From NCBI GenBank assembly GCA_021732405.1, contig JAKFVB010000034.1, forward strand, positions 1 to 60,168: 60,168 nucleotides of DNA, given 5' to 3'. Positions 36,258-48,055 of the stretch are shown here, piece by piece. Made by a program: the position numbers and the translations under genes. Each line of letters opens with the position of its first letter. Position 1 is the first letter of the stretch. Source of the stretch: Methylotenera sp. (GTDB lineage: Bacteria; Pseudomonadota; Gammaproteobacteria; Burkholderiales; Methylophilaceae). The notes under the pieces are model-generated. The model saw nothing but the letters and a program-made list of their open reading frames with translations, had not been told where the DNA came from and ran no database searches.

Positions 36258-37718
36258 ATGTCATCGCATATCTCTAACGTACGCCCCGCACCCGACCAAG
36301 TAATTGTCGATATCGCCAACTATGTCGCTGATTTTGAAATCGAATCGACTGAAGCCTTTGATACCGCGCGCAACTGTTTGATGGATACATTAGGCTGTGG
36401 TTTTGAGGCCCTAGATTACCCCGCCTGCAGAAAAGTATTAGGCCCAGTGATTGCTGGCACCGTAGTGCCAAACGGTGCAAAAGTGCCAGGTACATCCTAT
36501 CAACTTGATCCGATTTTGGCGGCATTTAATATTGGCGCGATGATTCGCTGGTTAGACTTTAATGATACCTGGCTGGCTGCGGAATGGGGTCACCCATCGG
36601 ATAACTTGGGCGGCATTTTGGCCGTAGCTGATTATATGTCGCGCAAGAATATCGCTGAAGGCAAGTCTGCACTGACCATTAAGGACGTGCTGACCTCTAT
36701 GATTAAGGCGCATGAAATTCAAGGTGTATTTGCATTAGAAAATAGCTTCAATAGGGTTGGTTTAGATCATGTCATTTTGGTGAAAATCGCCTCAACTGCT
36801 GTGGTTACCAAGCTATTAGGTGGCAATAAAGAAGATATTATCAATGCGGTTTCTAACGCATTTGTCGATGGGCAAAGCTTGCGCACCTATAGGCACAGCC
36901 CAAATACAGGTTCACGCAAATCATGGGCAGCAGGCGATGCGACTTCGCGTGCCGTACGCTTGGCTTGGTTGACTTTGCAAGGCGAAATGGGTTATCCAAG
37001 CGCACTCACCGCAAAAACCTGGGGCTTTTACGACGTACTATTTAAAGGTAATCAATTCAAGTTTCAACGCGATTACGGCAGCTATGTAATGGAACAAGTG
37101 CTATTCAAAATCTCATTCCCTGCCGAATTCCACGCCCAAACCGCAGTGGAATGCGCCATTCAATTGAACGCACAAGTGGGCAACGAATTGCAAACATTAG
37201 AGCAAATCGCTGAAATCGATAGAATCGTGATCACTACGCACGAATCCGCGATTCGCATCATTGATAAAACTGGCCCACTGGATAACCCGGCTGATCGCGA
37301 CCATTGCATTCAATATATGGCAGCCATCGGCTTGCTGAAAGGCAACTTGGTAGCGCTTGATTATGAAGATGCAGCGGCAGCTGACCCACGAATTGACGCG
37401 ATTCGCGCCAAAATGACTTGTGTAGAAAAGTCGGAATATACCAAGGATTACCACGACCCAGAAAAGCGCTCAATCGCCAACGCAATTCAAGTGTTCTTTA
37501 AAGACGGCACAAGCTCAGACAATATCGCGGTGGAATACCCAATCGGTCATAGACGCCGCCGTGGTGAAGGCATCCCTGAGCTGGTTAAAAAATTCAAAGT
37601 AAATCTGGCACGCCGTTTTGATGTTAAAAAACAAGCGGATATTTTGGCCTTATGCCTAGACCAAGCCAAATTAGAAGCAACACCAGTGAATGTTTTTGTG
37701 GATATGCTGGTTGTATAA
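36258..37718 (+). CDS. prpD: 2-methylcitrate dehydratase
   Basis: PrpD dehydrates 2-methylcitrate to 2-methyl-cis-aconitate. The 486 residues show the MmgE/PrpD family regions: [36 protein letters not shown] (in parts), [26 protein letters not shown] (in parts) and [13 protein letters not shown]. The next step, hydration to 2-methylisocitrate, would fall to AcnB. It is the last gene of the plus-strand arm, separated from prpC by the repeat. Confidence 0.97.
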   Translation: MSSHISNVRPAPDQVIVDIANYVADFEIESTEAFDTARNCLMDTLGCGFEALDYPACRKVLGPVIAGTVVPNGAKVPGTSYQLDPILAAFNIGAMIRWLDFNDTWLAAEWGHPSDNLGGILAVADYMSRKNIAEGKSALTIKDVLTSMIKAHEIQGVFALENSFNRVGLDHVILVKIASTAVVTKLLGGNKEDIINAVSNAFVDGQSLRTYRHSPNTGSRKSWAAGDATSRAVRLAWLTLQGEMGYPSALTAKTWGFYDVLFKGNQFKFQRDYGSYVMEQVLFKISFPAEFHAQTAVECAIQLNAQVGNELQTLEQIAEIDRIVITTHESAIRIIDKTGPLDNPADRDHCIQYMAAIGLLKGNLVALDYEDAAAADPRIDAIRAKMTCVEKSEYTKDYHDPEKRSIANAIQVFFKDGTSSDNIAVEYPIGHRRRRGEGIPELVKKFKVNLARRFDVKKQADILALCLDQAKLEATPVNVFVDMLVV

Positions 37719-37808
37719 ATAGTCATTCAGGTAAGCGACTCATCAGCAACCTAAATTTAACTACGGCAAATTTAGGGTAAAATAGCGGTTTATTGAACCG
37801 CCGTTTGA

Positions 37809-39203
<1,395 letters not shown>

Positions 39204-39220
39204 ACTCAAATTACCCGCAT

Positions 39221-40853
<1,633 letters not shown>

Positions 40854-40854
40854 C

Positions 40855-41211
40855 ATGTTTTCTACGTTAAGAATTGGTGCTGGCACCAGCCTGATTGCTT
40901 TGATTTTTCTGTGTTTAGCATGGGAAAGTGTGCTGGCGCCGCTAAAACCTGGCGGCTCACTGCTCATGTTAAAAGCTGTACCGCTGTTATTACCGCTGTT
41001 TGGCATACTTAAAGGCCGCCGCTACACTTACCAATGGGCTGGCATGCTGATTTTGTTTTATTTTACCGAAGGCACAGTGCGCGCTTGGTCTGATACTGGC
41101 GTTTCCAGCCGATTAGCAATGATCGAAATCGTACTTTCCATGCTATTTTTTATCTGCGCAATATTTTATGCGAAACTCACGCGAAACAATGCTTTAAAAA
41201 CTGCTGCTTAA
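40855..41211 (+). CDS. DUF2069 family membrane protein
   Basis: The 118-residue protein has four hydrophobic helices. Conserved-looking stretches include LPLFGILKGRRYTYQWAGML and YFTEGTVRAWSD, typical of DUF2069. Function is unknown. It starts one base after wrbA; this pairing is common in beta- and gammaproteobacteria. Confidence 0.88.
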   Translation: MFSTLRIGAGTSLIALIFLCLAWESVLAPLKPGGSLLMLKAVPLLLPLFGILKGRRYTYQWAGMLILFYFTEGTVRAWSDTGVSSRLAMIEIVLSMLFFICAIFYAKLTRNNALKTAA

Positions 41212-41272
41212 TTTATAATTAGTTAACTATTTATAATATTTAAGTATAGGCGCCCAGCTTTACACAACAAGA

Positions 41273-42016
41273 ATGAAAATACTCATATCAAATGATGACG
41301 GCTACTTTGCACCCGGCCTTAATATTTTAGCTAGCCATATTGCAAAGCTGGCGGATATTACCGTTGTTGCGCCTGAGCGTAACCGCAGCGGTGCTAGCAA
41401 TTCGCTAACACTAGATAGGCCTTTGAGCGTTAAAAAAGCGGCCAATGGCTTTTTTTATGTCAACGGCACGCCAACTGATTGTGTGCATATTGCGCTAACG
41501 GGTTTGATGGATGCCATGCCAGACATGGTCATTTCAGGTATTAATGATGGTGCCAATATGGGTGATGATACGATTTACTCTGGCACGGTAGCAGCTGCAA
41601 CTGAAGGCTATTTGCTGGGTATTCCCTCTATCGCCATTTCTATGTCGCAACATAATTCTACTTATTTTGAAACAGCCGCGCGCGTGGCAGTTGAGCTGGT
41701 TCAGCACTATATTCAACATGGTTTTGCATCACCCACTTTACTTAATGTGAATGTGCCTGACGTACCTTATGAAGCATTAATGGGCAGAACAGTGACGCGC
41801 TTGGGCAAACGCCATAAGGCTGAACCAGTGATTCAACTTAAAACACCCAGAAACGAAACTGTGTATTGGGTGGGCGCGGCTGGCACGCCCAACGATGGTG
41901 GTGAGGGTACCGATTTTTATGCGGTGGCGAACAATCAAGTGTCTATTTCGCCGATTCAAGTGGATTTAACCAAACACGCGCAATTGGCAGAAATTCAGAA
42001 TTGGCTGACTAAATAA
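41273..42016 (+). CDS. surE: 5'/3'-nucleotidase SurE
   Basis: SurE removes phosphate from nucleoside monophosphates in stationary phase and stress. The metal-binding start [30 protein letters not shown] and the [22 protein letters not shown] stretch (in parts) are intact over 247 residues. It is followed by pcm and nlpD in the conserved surE-pcm-nlpD order. Confidence 0.97.
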   Translation: MKILISNDDGYFAPGLNILASHIAKLADITVVAPERNRSGASNSLTLDRPLSVKKAANGFFYVNGTPTDCVHIALTGLMDAMPDMVISGINDGANMGDDTIYSGTVAAATEGYLLGIPSIAISMSQHNSTYFETAARVAVELVQHYIQHGFASPTLLNVNVPDVPYEALMGRTVTRLGKRHKAEPVIQLKTPRNETVYWVGAAGTPNDGGEGTDFYAVANNQVSISPIQVDLTKHAQLAEIQNWLTK

Positions 42017-42021
42017 CTCGT

Positions 42022-42690
42022 ATGGCTTTATTAAAACCGACTACTAAAACTGGTATTGGCATGACGTCGCTACGTACACGCGACCGCATGTTAACTCGCC
42101 TGCGTGAGCAAGGTATTAAAGATGAAGTCGTGCTCTCAGCCATGGGCGATATTCCGCGTCATATTTTTGTAGATGAAGCCTTAAGTATTCGTGCTTATGA
42201 AGATGTTTCATTACCGATTGGCTTTGGGCAAACCATTTCGCAGCCTTATATTGTGGCGCGCATGACCGAAATTTTACGCAGCGGCGCGCAGTTGAACAAA
42301 GTATTAGAAATTGGTACAGGTTGCGGTTATCAAACCGCCGTATTGTCAAAAGTAGCAAAAGAAGTGCTATCACTAGAGCGCATTCGTCCGCTGGTGATGA
42401 AAGCCAGAAGCCATTTACGCACATTAAAATGTACCAATGTAAAACTAGACCATGCGGATGGCAGCATTGGATTAAGCGCTTTTGCGCCATTTGATGGCAT
42501 TATTGTCACTGCCGCCGCTAGCCATGTGCCGCAAGAATTATTGGCGCAATTAGCCATTGGCGGCCGCTTAATTATACCGATTGGTACCGCCAGTCAAACT
42601 CTCATGCTAATTGAGCGTAAAGAAAATGACTATGTACAAACTAAGCTAGAAGCGGTTAAATTTGTGCCTTTATTGGGTGGTGTTAGTTAA
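42022..42690 (+). CDS. pcm: Protein-L-isoaspartate O-methyltransferase
   Basis: Pcm repairs isoaspartyl residues in aged proteins with SAM. The 222 residues contain [20 protein letters not shown] (in parts), the SAM motif [15 protein letters not shown] and GGRLIIPIG. It begins 5 bases after surE, and its stop overlaps the nlpD start (TAATG). Confidence 0.97.
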   Translation: MALLKPTTKTGIGMTSLRTRDRMLTRLREQGIKDEVVLSAMGDIPRHIFVDEALSIRAYEDVSLPIGFGQTISQPYIVARMTEILRSGAQLNKVLEIGTGCGYQTAVLSKVAKEVLSLERIRPLVMKARSHLRTLKCTNVKLDHADGSIGLSAFAPFDGIIVTAAASHVPQELLAQLAIGGRLIIPIGTASQTLMLIERKENDYVQTKLEAVKFVPLLGGVS

Positions 42691-43694
42691 TGTTACGTTT
42701 GATTTTAATCAGCTTGGTTACCTTATTTTTAAGCGCATGTGAAACTAACCCACCCGCGCCAGTCATTGACCGCTTACCACAATCTTCTAAACCAAAACCA
42801 CCAGTTGTTGCGCCTGCAAACACAAAAAATAATACGGCGATTAAAACCGTTAATGGTAAAGATTGGCGGCCAGATGTTTATATCGTCAAAAAAGGCGACA
42901 CATTATTTAGCATTGGCTTGGAGTACGGTTTTGAGTACAAAGAGATTGCCGCTGCCAACAATATTGCCGAGCCTTATCCAATTCAAATTGGCCAAAAATT
43001 AAACTTAGGCAACTTAAAAGCAAAATCTGAAGTGGCCGAAAATATTACGCCTGCGCAAAATCAAGCGGAGGATGGTGTAGTGGTAACACCAATTAGCGCA
43101 GAATCTGCCGTTATTGCAACCAAAGCCCCTGAAGCAAAGCCTACTGAAAATAAACCTATTCAATCTTCTGTAACGCCTATATTAAATGAGCCAAAAGCCC
43201 TGCGAGAAACGTATAGTTTAGAGGCATTTAATCGAACTACTGTCGTTAAAATTGCTGAAAATAAAACCACAGAAACTGGTAAATCTGTTGAATCCAAACC
43301 GACTGAAAACAAGCCAACCGATGATGAAGCGATTACTTGGGGGTGGCCGACACAAGGCAAAGTAGTGGCAAACTTTAATGAAGCCACCAACAAAGGGCTT
43401 GATATTAGTGGCAGCACTGGCCAAGCTATTCAAGCAGCTAGTAGCGGAAAAGTGATTTACAGCGGCTCAGATTTGCGTGGCTATGGCAAGCTAGTGATTA
43501 TTAAGCACAATAAAACCTATTTATCGGTGTATGCACACAACAGCAAAATCATCGTCAAAGAAGGGCAAATTATTGCGCTTGGTCAAAAAATTGCCGAAAT
43601 GGGCAATACCGATTCAAATAGCGTTAAATTGCATTTTGAAATTAGGCGCTTAGGTAAATCAGTTGACCCAGCAAAATATTTGAACCAAAATTAG
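42690..43694 (+). CDS. nlpD: Murein hydrolase activator lipoprotein NlpD
   Basis: A lipoprotein signal peptide ends in the lipobox LSAC (Cys at about 16), followed by a proline-rich linker, a LysM domain at about 63-107 (YIVKKGDTLFSIGLEYG), a long Lys/Glu/Thr/Pro-rich spacer and an M23 domain at about 215-334 (GLDISGSTGQAIQAASSGKV in parts). The M23 domain lacks the usual HxxxD metal start (GLDIS), so it is probably a catalytically dead EnvC/NlpD-type activator of amidases. No rpoS follows it. Confidence 0.93.
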   Translation: MLRLILISLVTLFLSACETNPPAPVIDRLPQSSKPKPPVVAPANTKNNTAIKTVNGKDWRPDVYIVKKGDTLFSIGLEYGFEYKEIAAANNIAEPYPIQIGQKLNLGNLKAKSEVAENITPAQNQAEDGVVVTPISAESAVIATKAPEAKPTENKPIQSSVTPILNEPKALRETYSLEAFNRTTVVKIAENKTTETGKSVESKPTENKPTDDEAITWGWPTQGKVVANFNEATNKGLDISGSTGQAIQAASSGKVIYSGSDLRGYGKLVIIKHNKTYLSVYAHNSKIIVKEGQIIALGQKIAEMGNTDSNSVKLHFEIRRLGKSVDPAKYLNQN

Positions 43695-43750
43695 TTTCAA
43701 TTAGTATTTGCTAGCGTTTTAATCATACCCAACATTTTTAGGAGATTACC

Positions 43751-44116
43751 GTGGCAGCACCGCAAAAAAAAGACCCTAACAAATACAGCAAAAATGCGGA
43801 TATTGAGGCAGATACCCTGCTTAAAACAATCATGTCTTTTGCAGGCATCGTTTTACTGATAATTGGTTTAGTAGGCATTGCGATGGAGTTTTTTAAGGAT
43901 GAGGGCTGGTTAAAAACAGCGTTTGCATGGTTATTTGACTCTACTACGCACATGATGTTTATTCCTGTGATTATTTTCGTGCTGTGGTTGTTGAATCGCT
44001 GGATGTCTTCTGCAGCCATTGGCGAAAAGAAAAAAAGTGGTGATTTGCCCATGTATATCATGATGGCAGTTGGTGCATTTTATGTGTTTCGCTTAATCAC
44101 AACGGGCGGTTTTTAA
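43751..44116 (+). CDS. Small membrane protein of unknown function (GTG start)
   Basis: The GTG at 43751 has a GGAG site 7 bases upstream. The 121-residue protein has three hydrophobic helices (about 28-48, 73-90, 103-118) and charged ends (KKDPNKYSKN, GEKKKSGD). I do not recognise the family. It is followed by a strong terminator shared with the opposing thioredoxin gene, and lies 56 bases after nlpD. Confidence 0.75.
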   Translation: MAAPQKKDPNKYSKNADIEADTLLKTIMSFAGIVLLIIGLVGIAMEFFKDEGWLKTAFAWLFDSTTHMMFIPVIIFVLWLLNRWMSSAAIGEKKKSGDLPMYIMMAVGAFYVFRLITTGGF

Positions 44117-44163
44117 CCCATTTTATGGGTTAACTTTACAAACACACGAACAAGTTAAGTAAT

Positions 44164-44191
44164 AAAAAAGCCGCTAATGAGCGGCTTTTTT
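44164..44191. terminator. Bidirectional rho-independent terminator
   Basis: A 12-bp stem (AAAAAAGCCGCT with AGCGGCTTTTTT) around AATG lies between two convergent genes, with T tracts on both strands. Confidence 0.92.
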
Positions 44192-44214
44192 ATTACTTAT
44201 ATATTCAATTACTT

Positions 44215-44595
44215 TTATTTTTTAAGTGATTTTTGCACTTCTTCATTTTTATAAAACTCGTGCACAGTGCTCATGTCATGCTCACGCGCCCATTTAATAA
44301 TTTGATCAAATGCTGGCGCGCCGATTTCACCTACTTGCGCATGAATACCTGCTTGCTCACGAATCACCAAAATACCTGGGATCTGATTTACCTGAAAATA
44401 ATCGCCAATTTCAGGATCGGTTTCTGTGTTTACCATGCCAAAAATAATATCAGTATTTTTAGCTGCAGCCGCTTCAAAAGTTGGGGTAAATGCCACACAC
44501 GGCTCACACCAAGGCGCCCAGAAATCAACAATAACAAAGTTGTTATTTTCAATTGTTTGCTTAAAATTTGCTTTTGTTAATGCGACAACTGCCAT
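44215..44595 (-). CDS. Thioredoxin-family protein
   Basis: The 126-residue thioredoxin fold has an active-site WCEPC motif at about 30-34 and a cis-proline (NQIPGILVI). There is no signal peptide, so it is probably cytoplasmic. The last 20 residues (STVHEFYKNEEVQKSLKK) extend beyond ordinary TrxA. The WCEPC motif differs from WCGPC, so redox potential and partner may differ. Confidence 0.93.
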   Translation of the reverse strand: MAVVALTKANFKQTIENNNFVIVDFWAPWCEPCVAFTPTFEAAAAKNTDIIFGMVNTETDPEIGDYFQVNQIPGILVIREQAGIHAQVGEIGAPAFDQIIKWAREHDMSTVHEFYKNEEVQKSLKK

Positions 44596-44973
44596 AATTT
44601 TGCCTTAAATAAACGGGTTAAATATCAATAAACTATTGATTGTGTAAACCAATAGTTTAACAGACGAGCAACCTTAAGTTAAGTTGCATCACTATTAGGT
44701 AGTGTCTCAGTTTGAAATATTTATTTTTTCAATGTAATTATTTACCAAGTAGTATGTAAATGTCATCCAATTTTAATTTAATGCGTTCTATTATCAATTA
44801 TCCAGAATTCTCGATAACTGTATCGTTTACAATGAATAATTGTTAAGTTATTGTGACGTAAGGGTTTGTAAGCCAAAATCCTATTGACGGCTTCGTCAAT
44901 AATGCTAATATTGTAGCATAGCGCTAATAATGATATAATCTGTGGCTGTTGATGAAACTACCAATAAAAGAAT
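44596..44973. other. AT-rich intergenic stretch with tandem promoter-like boxes
   Basis: No gene is seen in these 378 bases. Near the right end are TTGACG (44884-44889, which also forms a hairpin stem with CGTCAA) with TAATAT at 44906-44911, and TTGTAG (44911-44916) with TATAAT at 44934-44939. Both are suitably spaced for sigma-70 promoters reading into the next gene. Confidence 0.55.
44911..44939 (+). promoter_or_regulatory. Candidate sigma-70 promoter for the 44974 gene
   Basis: TTGTAG, a 17-base spacer and a perfect TATAAT end 34 bases before the ATG of the small gene pair. Confidence 0.55.
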
Positions 44974-45312
44974 ATGTCAGATTTAGAGAAATTAGCATCA
45001 AGTATCTGGGAGCATGTTTGTGCAAACATTACTCTAATATTGCAAGAATGTGATTTACACGGTTTGGCTGGCATTTTAACAGTACCAGACCCTTCGATTG
45101 AGAATCGCATTAGCGCATTAAAGAAACTGGATATTATATGCGAGCTAATAATTAACAGCTCCGATCCAGCAGACTACTCGGTTGCTAGAATTATGTATAA
45201 CGCAAAACAACAAATATTGAATCTTGAAATTTTGTTAAGCGCAGCTAAGAATAACGATCCAGATAATTTTGAACACGCAAAGAATTGCCTAAATGGGCAA
45301 AGTAAACACTAA
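44974..45312 (+). CDS. Hypothetical protein, 112 aa
   Basis: I do not recognise this protein. It is soluble, acidic to neutral and predicted mostly helical, with four cysteines spread over the first half (EHVCANI, QECDLHG, DIICELI and a late NCLNG). No known motif is seen. A promoter with TATAAT lies just upstream and a second small gene follows after a few bases, ended by a terminator, so the pair looks like a real two-gene unit in an AT-rich patch. Confidence 0.6.
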   Translation: MSDLEKLASSIWEHVCANITLILQECDLHGLAGILTVPDPSIENRISALKKLDIICELIINSSDPADYSVARIMYNAKQQILNLEILLSAAKNNDPDNFEHAKNCLNGQSKH

Positions 45313-45327
45313 CTTATGGGGTACGCT

Positions 45328-45504
45328 ATGAATATTGATTTGATTATGCACAAGGGGCAGTCAGGTGAGATTTTAAGCGCTTTAGAAATTGAAGCGCTGA
45401 TGCTTCACGCCATAGACCTGCTAAAACTTATTGAAATACAGACTAAGGAAAGTATCACTAGAGCAGAGTCTATTTTGGAATCTCAATACAAAATAGCTGC
45501 GTAG
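45328..45504 (+). CDS. Hypothetical small helical protein, 58 aa
   Basis: I choose the ATG at 45328 because GGGG lies 7 bases upstream, whereas the in-frame ATG at 45316 has no ribosome site. The product (starting MNIDLIMHKGQSGEIL) is rich in Leu, Ile and Glu and looks all helical. No family is recognised. It follows the 112-residue gene by 15 bases and is ended by a clear terminator. Confidence 0.55.
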   Translation: MNIDLIMHKGQSGEILSALEIEALMLHAIDLLKLIEIQTKESITRAESILESQYKIAA

Positions 45505-45527
45505 CGTAACTACTTGGTTACCATCAC

Positions 45528-45551
45528 AACCGCCTACGGGCGGTTTTTTAT
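45528..45551 (+). terminator. Rho-independent terminator after the small gene pair
   Basis: A 7-bp stem AACCGCC/GGCGGTT is followed by a run of Ts. Confidence 0.9.
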
Positions 45552-45639
45552 TGGTTAGCATTTTTCTTATAAGTGCCACGGCCTATGTCTTTCAGTGCCT
45601 CTTTAGCATCTATCAATTCAACTAAATTGGTACTTAAAG

Positions 45640-46236
45640 CTAAATCGGCTTATTCCAAGCTGAATCAAAAAATAAATCGGCAACTGGCTTACGTTTACGC
45701 GCTGCTAATTCCCGTGTTTTTAAGTCATCCGACAGTTGATTGGCATCACCTGCATAGCCGATTGCAACCATCGCCATTAAGGTGAATTGTTCTGGAATCG
45801 CAAACGTGCTACGTGCAGAATCGGCATTAAAACCGCCCATTTGATGCGCCATTAAACCTAAATCTTGCGCTTGCAGACATAAATTTTCAGCAGCTGCACC
45901 CGTGTCATACTGCGCCCAGCGATTCGGTTTTTGATTATGGCCAAATAATGTATCGGCACACACCAGCAATAATACTGGCGCATTTTTAACCCATTCCTGA
46001 TTGCCCGGCACTAAACAATCAAAGGCTTTTTGCCAAGCATCCGCATTGCTGTTTTTATCCCACACCATAAAGCGCCAAGGCTCATCACCAAAGCAAGATG
46101 GTGCCCAGCGGGCAGCCTCACACAAGCTTAATAGTTGCGATTTTGAAACAGGTTTAGTTGCATCAAAAGCACGACCACTCCAGCGGTTGGCAATCATTTC
46201 GTTAATGGGTGCTTGCGTGATGGCGGTTTTTTGCAT
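45640..46236 (-). CDS. Nitroreductase-family FMN oxidoreductase
   Basis: The 198-residue protein has the nitroreductase fold: NRWSGRAFDATKPV at the N-terminus for FMN binding, ARWAPSCFGDEPWRFMVWD, and a late AIGYAGDAN segment. Such enzymes reduce nitro groups, quinones or flavins with NAD(P)H; the real substrate is unknown. It lies 52 bases from an old yellow enzyme gene on the same strand. Confidence 0.92.
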   Translation of the reverse strand: MQKTAITQAPINEMIANRWSGRAFDATKPVSKSQLLSLCEAARWAPSCFGDEPWRFMVWDKNSNADAWQKAFDCLVPGNQEWVKNAPVLLLVCADTLFGHNQKPNRWAQYDTGAAAENLCLQAQDLGLMAHQMGGFNADSARSTFAIPEQFTLMAMVAIGYAGDANQLSDDLKTRELAARKRKPVADLFFDSAWNKPI

Positions 46237-46287
46237 GTTGTTTACCTAAATATTGAGCAATTTATTTGGTTAAAAAAAGTGGTTAAG

Positions 46288-47364
46288 TTATGCGCTTAAA
46301 AACGGATAATCAGTGTATCCCTTTTCATCACCGCCATAAAATGATTTTGAATCCGCTTCATTTAATATTGCATCTGTTTTATAACGCTCAACCAAATCTG
46401 GGTTAGCAATAAAAGGTACGCCATAAGCAATCACATCGGCATGGCCACTGGCAATTGCGGCATTGCCACGCGCTTTGTCGTAACTTAAATTAGCCATGTA
46501 TGCACCTTTATAAAGTTTGCGCATCTGGTCAAAATCAAACGCATCGGCTTTGCCGCCACCGTGAATGCCGCCTTCAACAGCGTGCAAATAAGCTAAGTTA
46601 AACTGGCTAAGTTGCTCTGTCACAAAGTTAAATAGCGCTTGCGGGTTACTGTCTTTCATATCGTTAAATGGATTGACTGGTGAAATACGAATGCCTACTT
46701 TATCGGCGCCTGCGGTTTCAACCACGGCTTTAGTCACTTCTAACAATAAACGCGCGCGGTTTTCAAAGCTGCCGCCGTAATTATCGGTGCGTTTGTTACT
46801 GCCATCACGCAAAAATTGGTCTAACAAATAGCCATTGGCGGCATGAATTTCTACACCATCAAAACCAGCTTTAAGCGCACATTTGGTTGCATGCACATAA
46901 TCTTGCACAATGGCTGGCAATTCGCTGGCATCTAGCGCACGCGGCTCAACGTAATCCACCAAGCCTTGGTAGGTAAACGCTTTGCCTGCTGGCTTAATGG
47001 CAGATGGCGCAACGGGTAGTGCACCGTTTAATAAGGTGGGATGCGAAATACGGCCTACATGCCATAACTGAATCACAATTTTGCCGCCTTTGGCATGCAC
47101 CGCATCGGTAATTTTTTTCCAGCCAGCCACTTGTTCATCAGTATAAATACCAGGTAGAGCAGGATAACCATGACCCATTGCAGAAATCGGCGTTGCTTCG
47201 GTCACAATTAAACCCGCACTGGCGCGCTGTGCGTAATAGGTCACGTTTAAATCATGCGGCACGCCGCCATCACCTGCTCTGTTTCGGGTTAAAGGTGCCA
47301 TTACGATACGATTTTTTAGTGCGATTGAGCCTAGTTTTGCTGGGCTGAATAAATCTAATGCCAT
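46288..47364 (-). CDS. Old yellow enzyme family ene-reductase (NemA-like)
   Basis: The start is the ATG at 47364 (MALDLFSPAKLGS) with GGAG upstream; a GTG at 47376 overlaps that site. The 358-residue FMN barrel has MAPLTRNRA, the HVGRISHP motif, the substrate-binding HAANGYLLDQFL and SFENRARLLLEV. It probably reduces activated alkenes or nitrate esters with NAD(P)H. It is adjacent to the nitroreductase, suggesting shared electrophile detoxification. Confidence 0.93.
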   Translation of the reverse strand: MALDLFSPAKLGSIALKNRIVMAPLTRNRAGDGGVPHDLNVTYYAQRASAGLIVTEATPISAMGHGYPALPGIYTDEQVAGWKKITDAVHAKGGKIVIQLWHVGRISHPTLLNGALPVAPSAIKPAGKAFTYQGLVDYVEPRALDASELPAIVQDYVHATKCALKAGFDGVEIHAANGYLLDQFLRDGSNKRTDNYGGSFENRARLLLEVTKAVVETAGADKVGIRISPVNPFNDMKDSNPQALFNFVTEQLSQFNLAYLHAVEGGIHGGGKADAFDFDQMRKLYKGAYMANLSYDKARGNAAIASGHADVIAYGVPFIANPDLVERYKTDAILNEADSKSFYGGDEKGYTDYPFLSA

Positions 47365-47410
47365 GTCATTCTCCACTTTTAATTATAAAATTCTGAATAT
47401 GTCGTCAATA

Positions 47411-47998
47411 CTATTTAGCTTTGATGCCTTCAATCAACAAGGTAATTTCAATATCGTCACCTACTGAAGCATTAGGTTTCAAGCCCCAGCCAAAACCAAA
47501 ATCGCTGGCTTTTATGCTGGTATACGCTTCAAAGCCACTTCTGTAGCCGCCCCATGCGTCGGCACCAAAACCCAACACTTTAAATGGCATCGTTATTTCT
47601 TTTGACACGCCGTGCATTGTTAACACACCTGTCATCACACCCTCTGTTGCCGATTTTGCTTCGATTTTTTTGCTGACAAAAGTCATTTCGGCAAATTTTT
47701 CTACATCTAAATAATCGGATTTTTTAATATGCTCATCACGTTTGGCAAGGCTGCTGTTTACGCTGAGTAGATTGATTTTTGCGTCAACGGATGAGTTAAC
47801 CAAATTGCTACGATCAATCACAATTTTGCCTGTTACATCACTAAATGTACCGGATGTTTTGGAAACGACATGACGCACGCTCCAATTGGCAAAGCTATGA
47901 TTATTATCAATATTATAGGTTTCTGGCTCGGCTAATGCGTAGCTTGAGCTAAGCACTAAAGCAGATGCCAAAACAATATTTTTTAATACGATACTCAT
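47411..47998 (-). CDS. YceI family periplasmic protein
   Basis: The 195 residues begin with a signal peptide (ASALVLSSSYALAEP) and continue with the YceI lipocalin-like fold (YNIDNNHSFANWSVRHVVSKTSG in parts, GVLTMHGVSKEITMPFKV). YceI proteins bind isoprenoid lipids such as polyprenyl quinones; physiological role uncertain. It is 46 bases upstream of the old yellow enzyme on the same strand. Confidence 0.94.
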   Translation of the reverse strand: MSIVLKNIVLASALVLSSSYALAEPETYNIDNNHSFANWSVRHVVSKTSGTFSDVTGKIVIDRSNLVNSSVDAKINLLSVNSSLAKRDEHIKKSDYLDVEKFAEMTFVSKKIEAKSATEGVMTGVLTMHGVSKEITMPFKVLGFGADAWGGYRSGFEAYTSIKASDFGFGWGLKPNASVGDDIEITLLIEGIKAK

Positions 47999-48055
47999 AC
48001 ATGATTCCTAAAATAAAAAATGGGTTTAAGTTAAATATTGTTGGCTTTTAAACAC

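Noticed and set aside
44233..44608. Plus-strand frames of 115 and 60 residues opposite the thioredoxin gene
   Set aside because: Antisense to the WCEPC thioredoxin; no ribosome site or recognisable product.
47365..47376. GTG start for the old yellow enzyme gene
   Set aside because: The GTG overlaps the ribosome site that serves the ATG at 47364.
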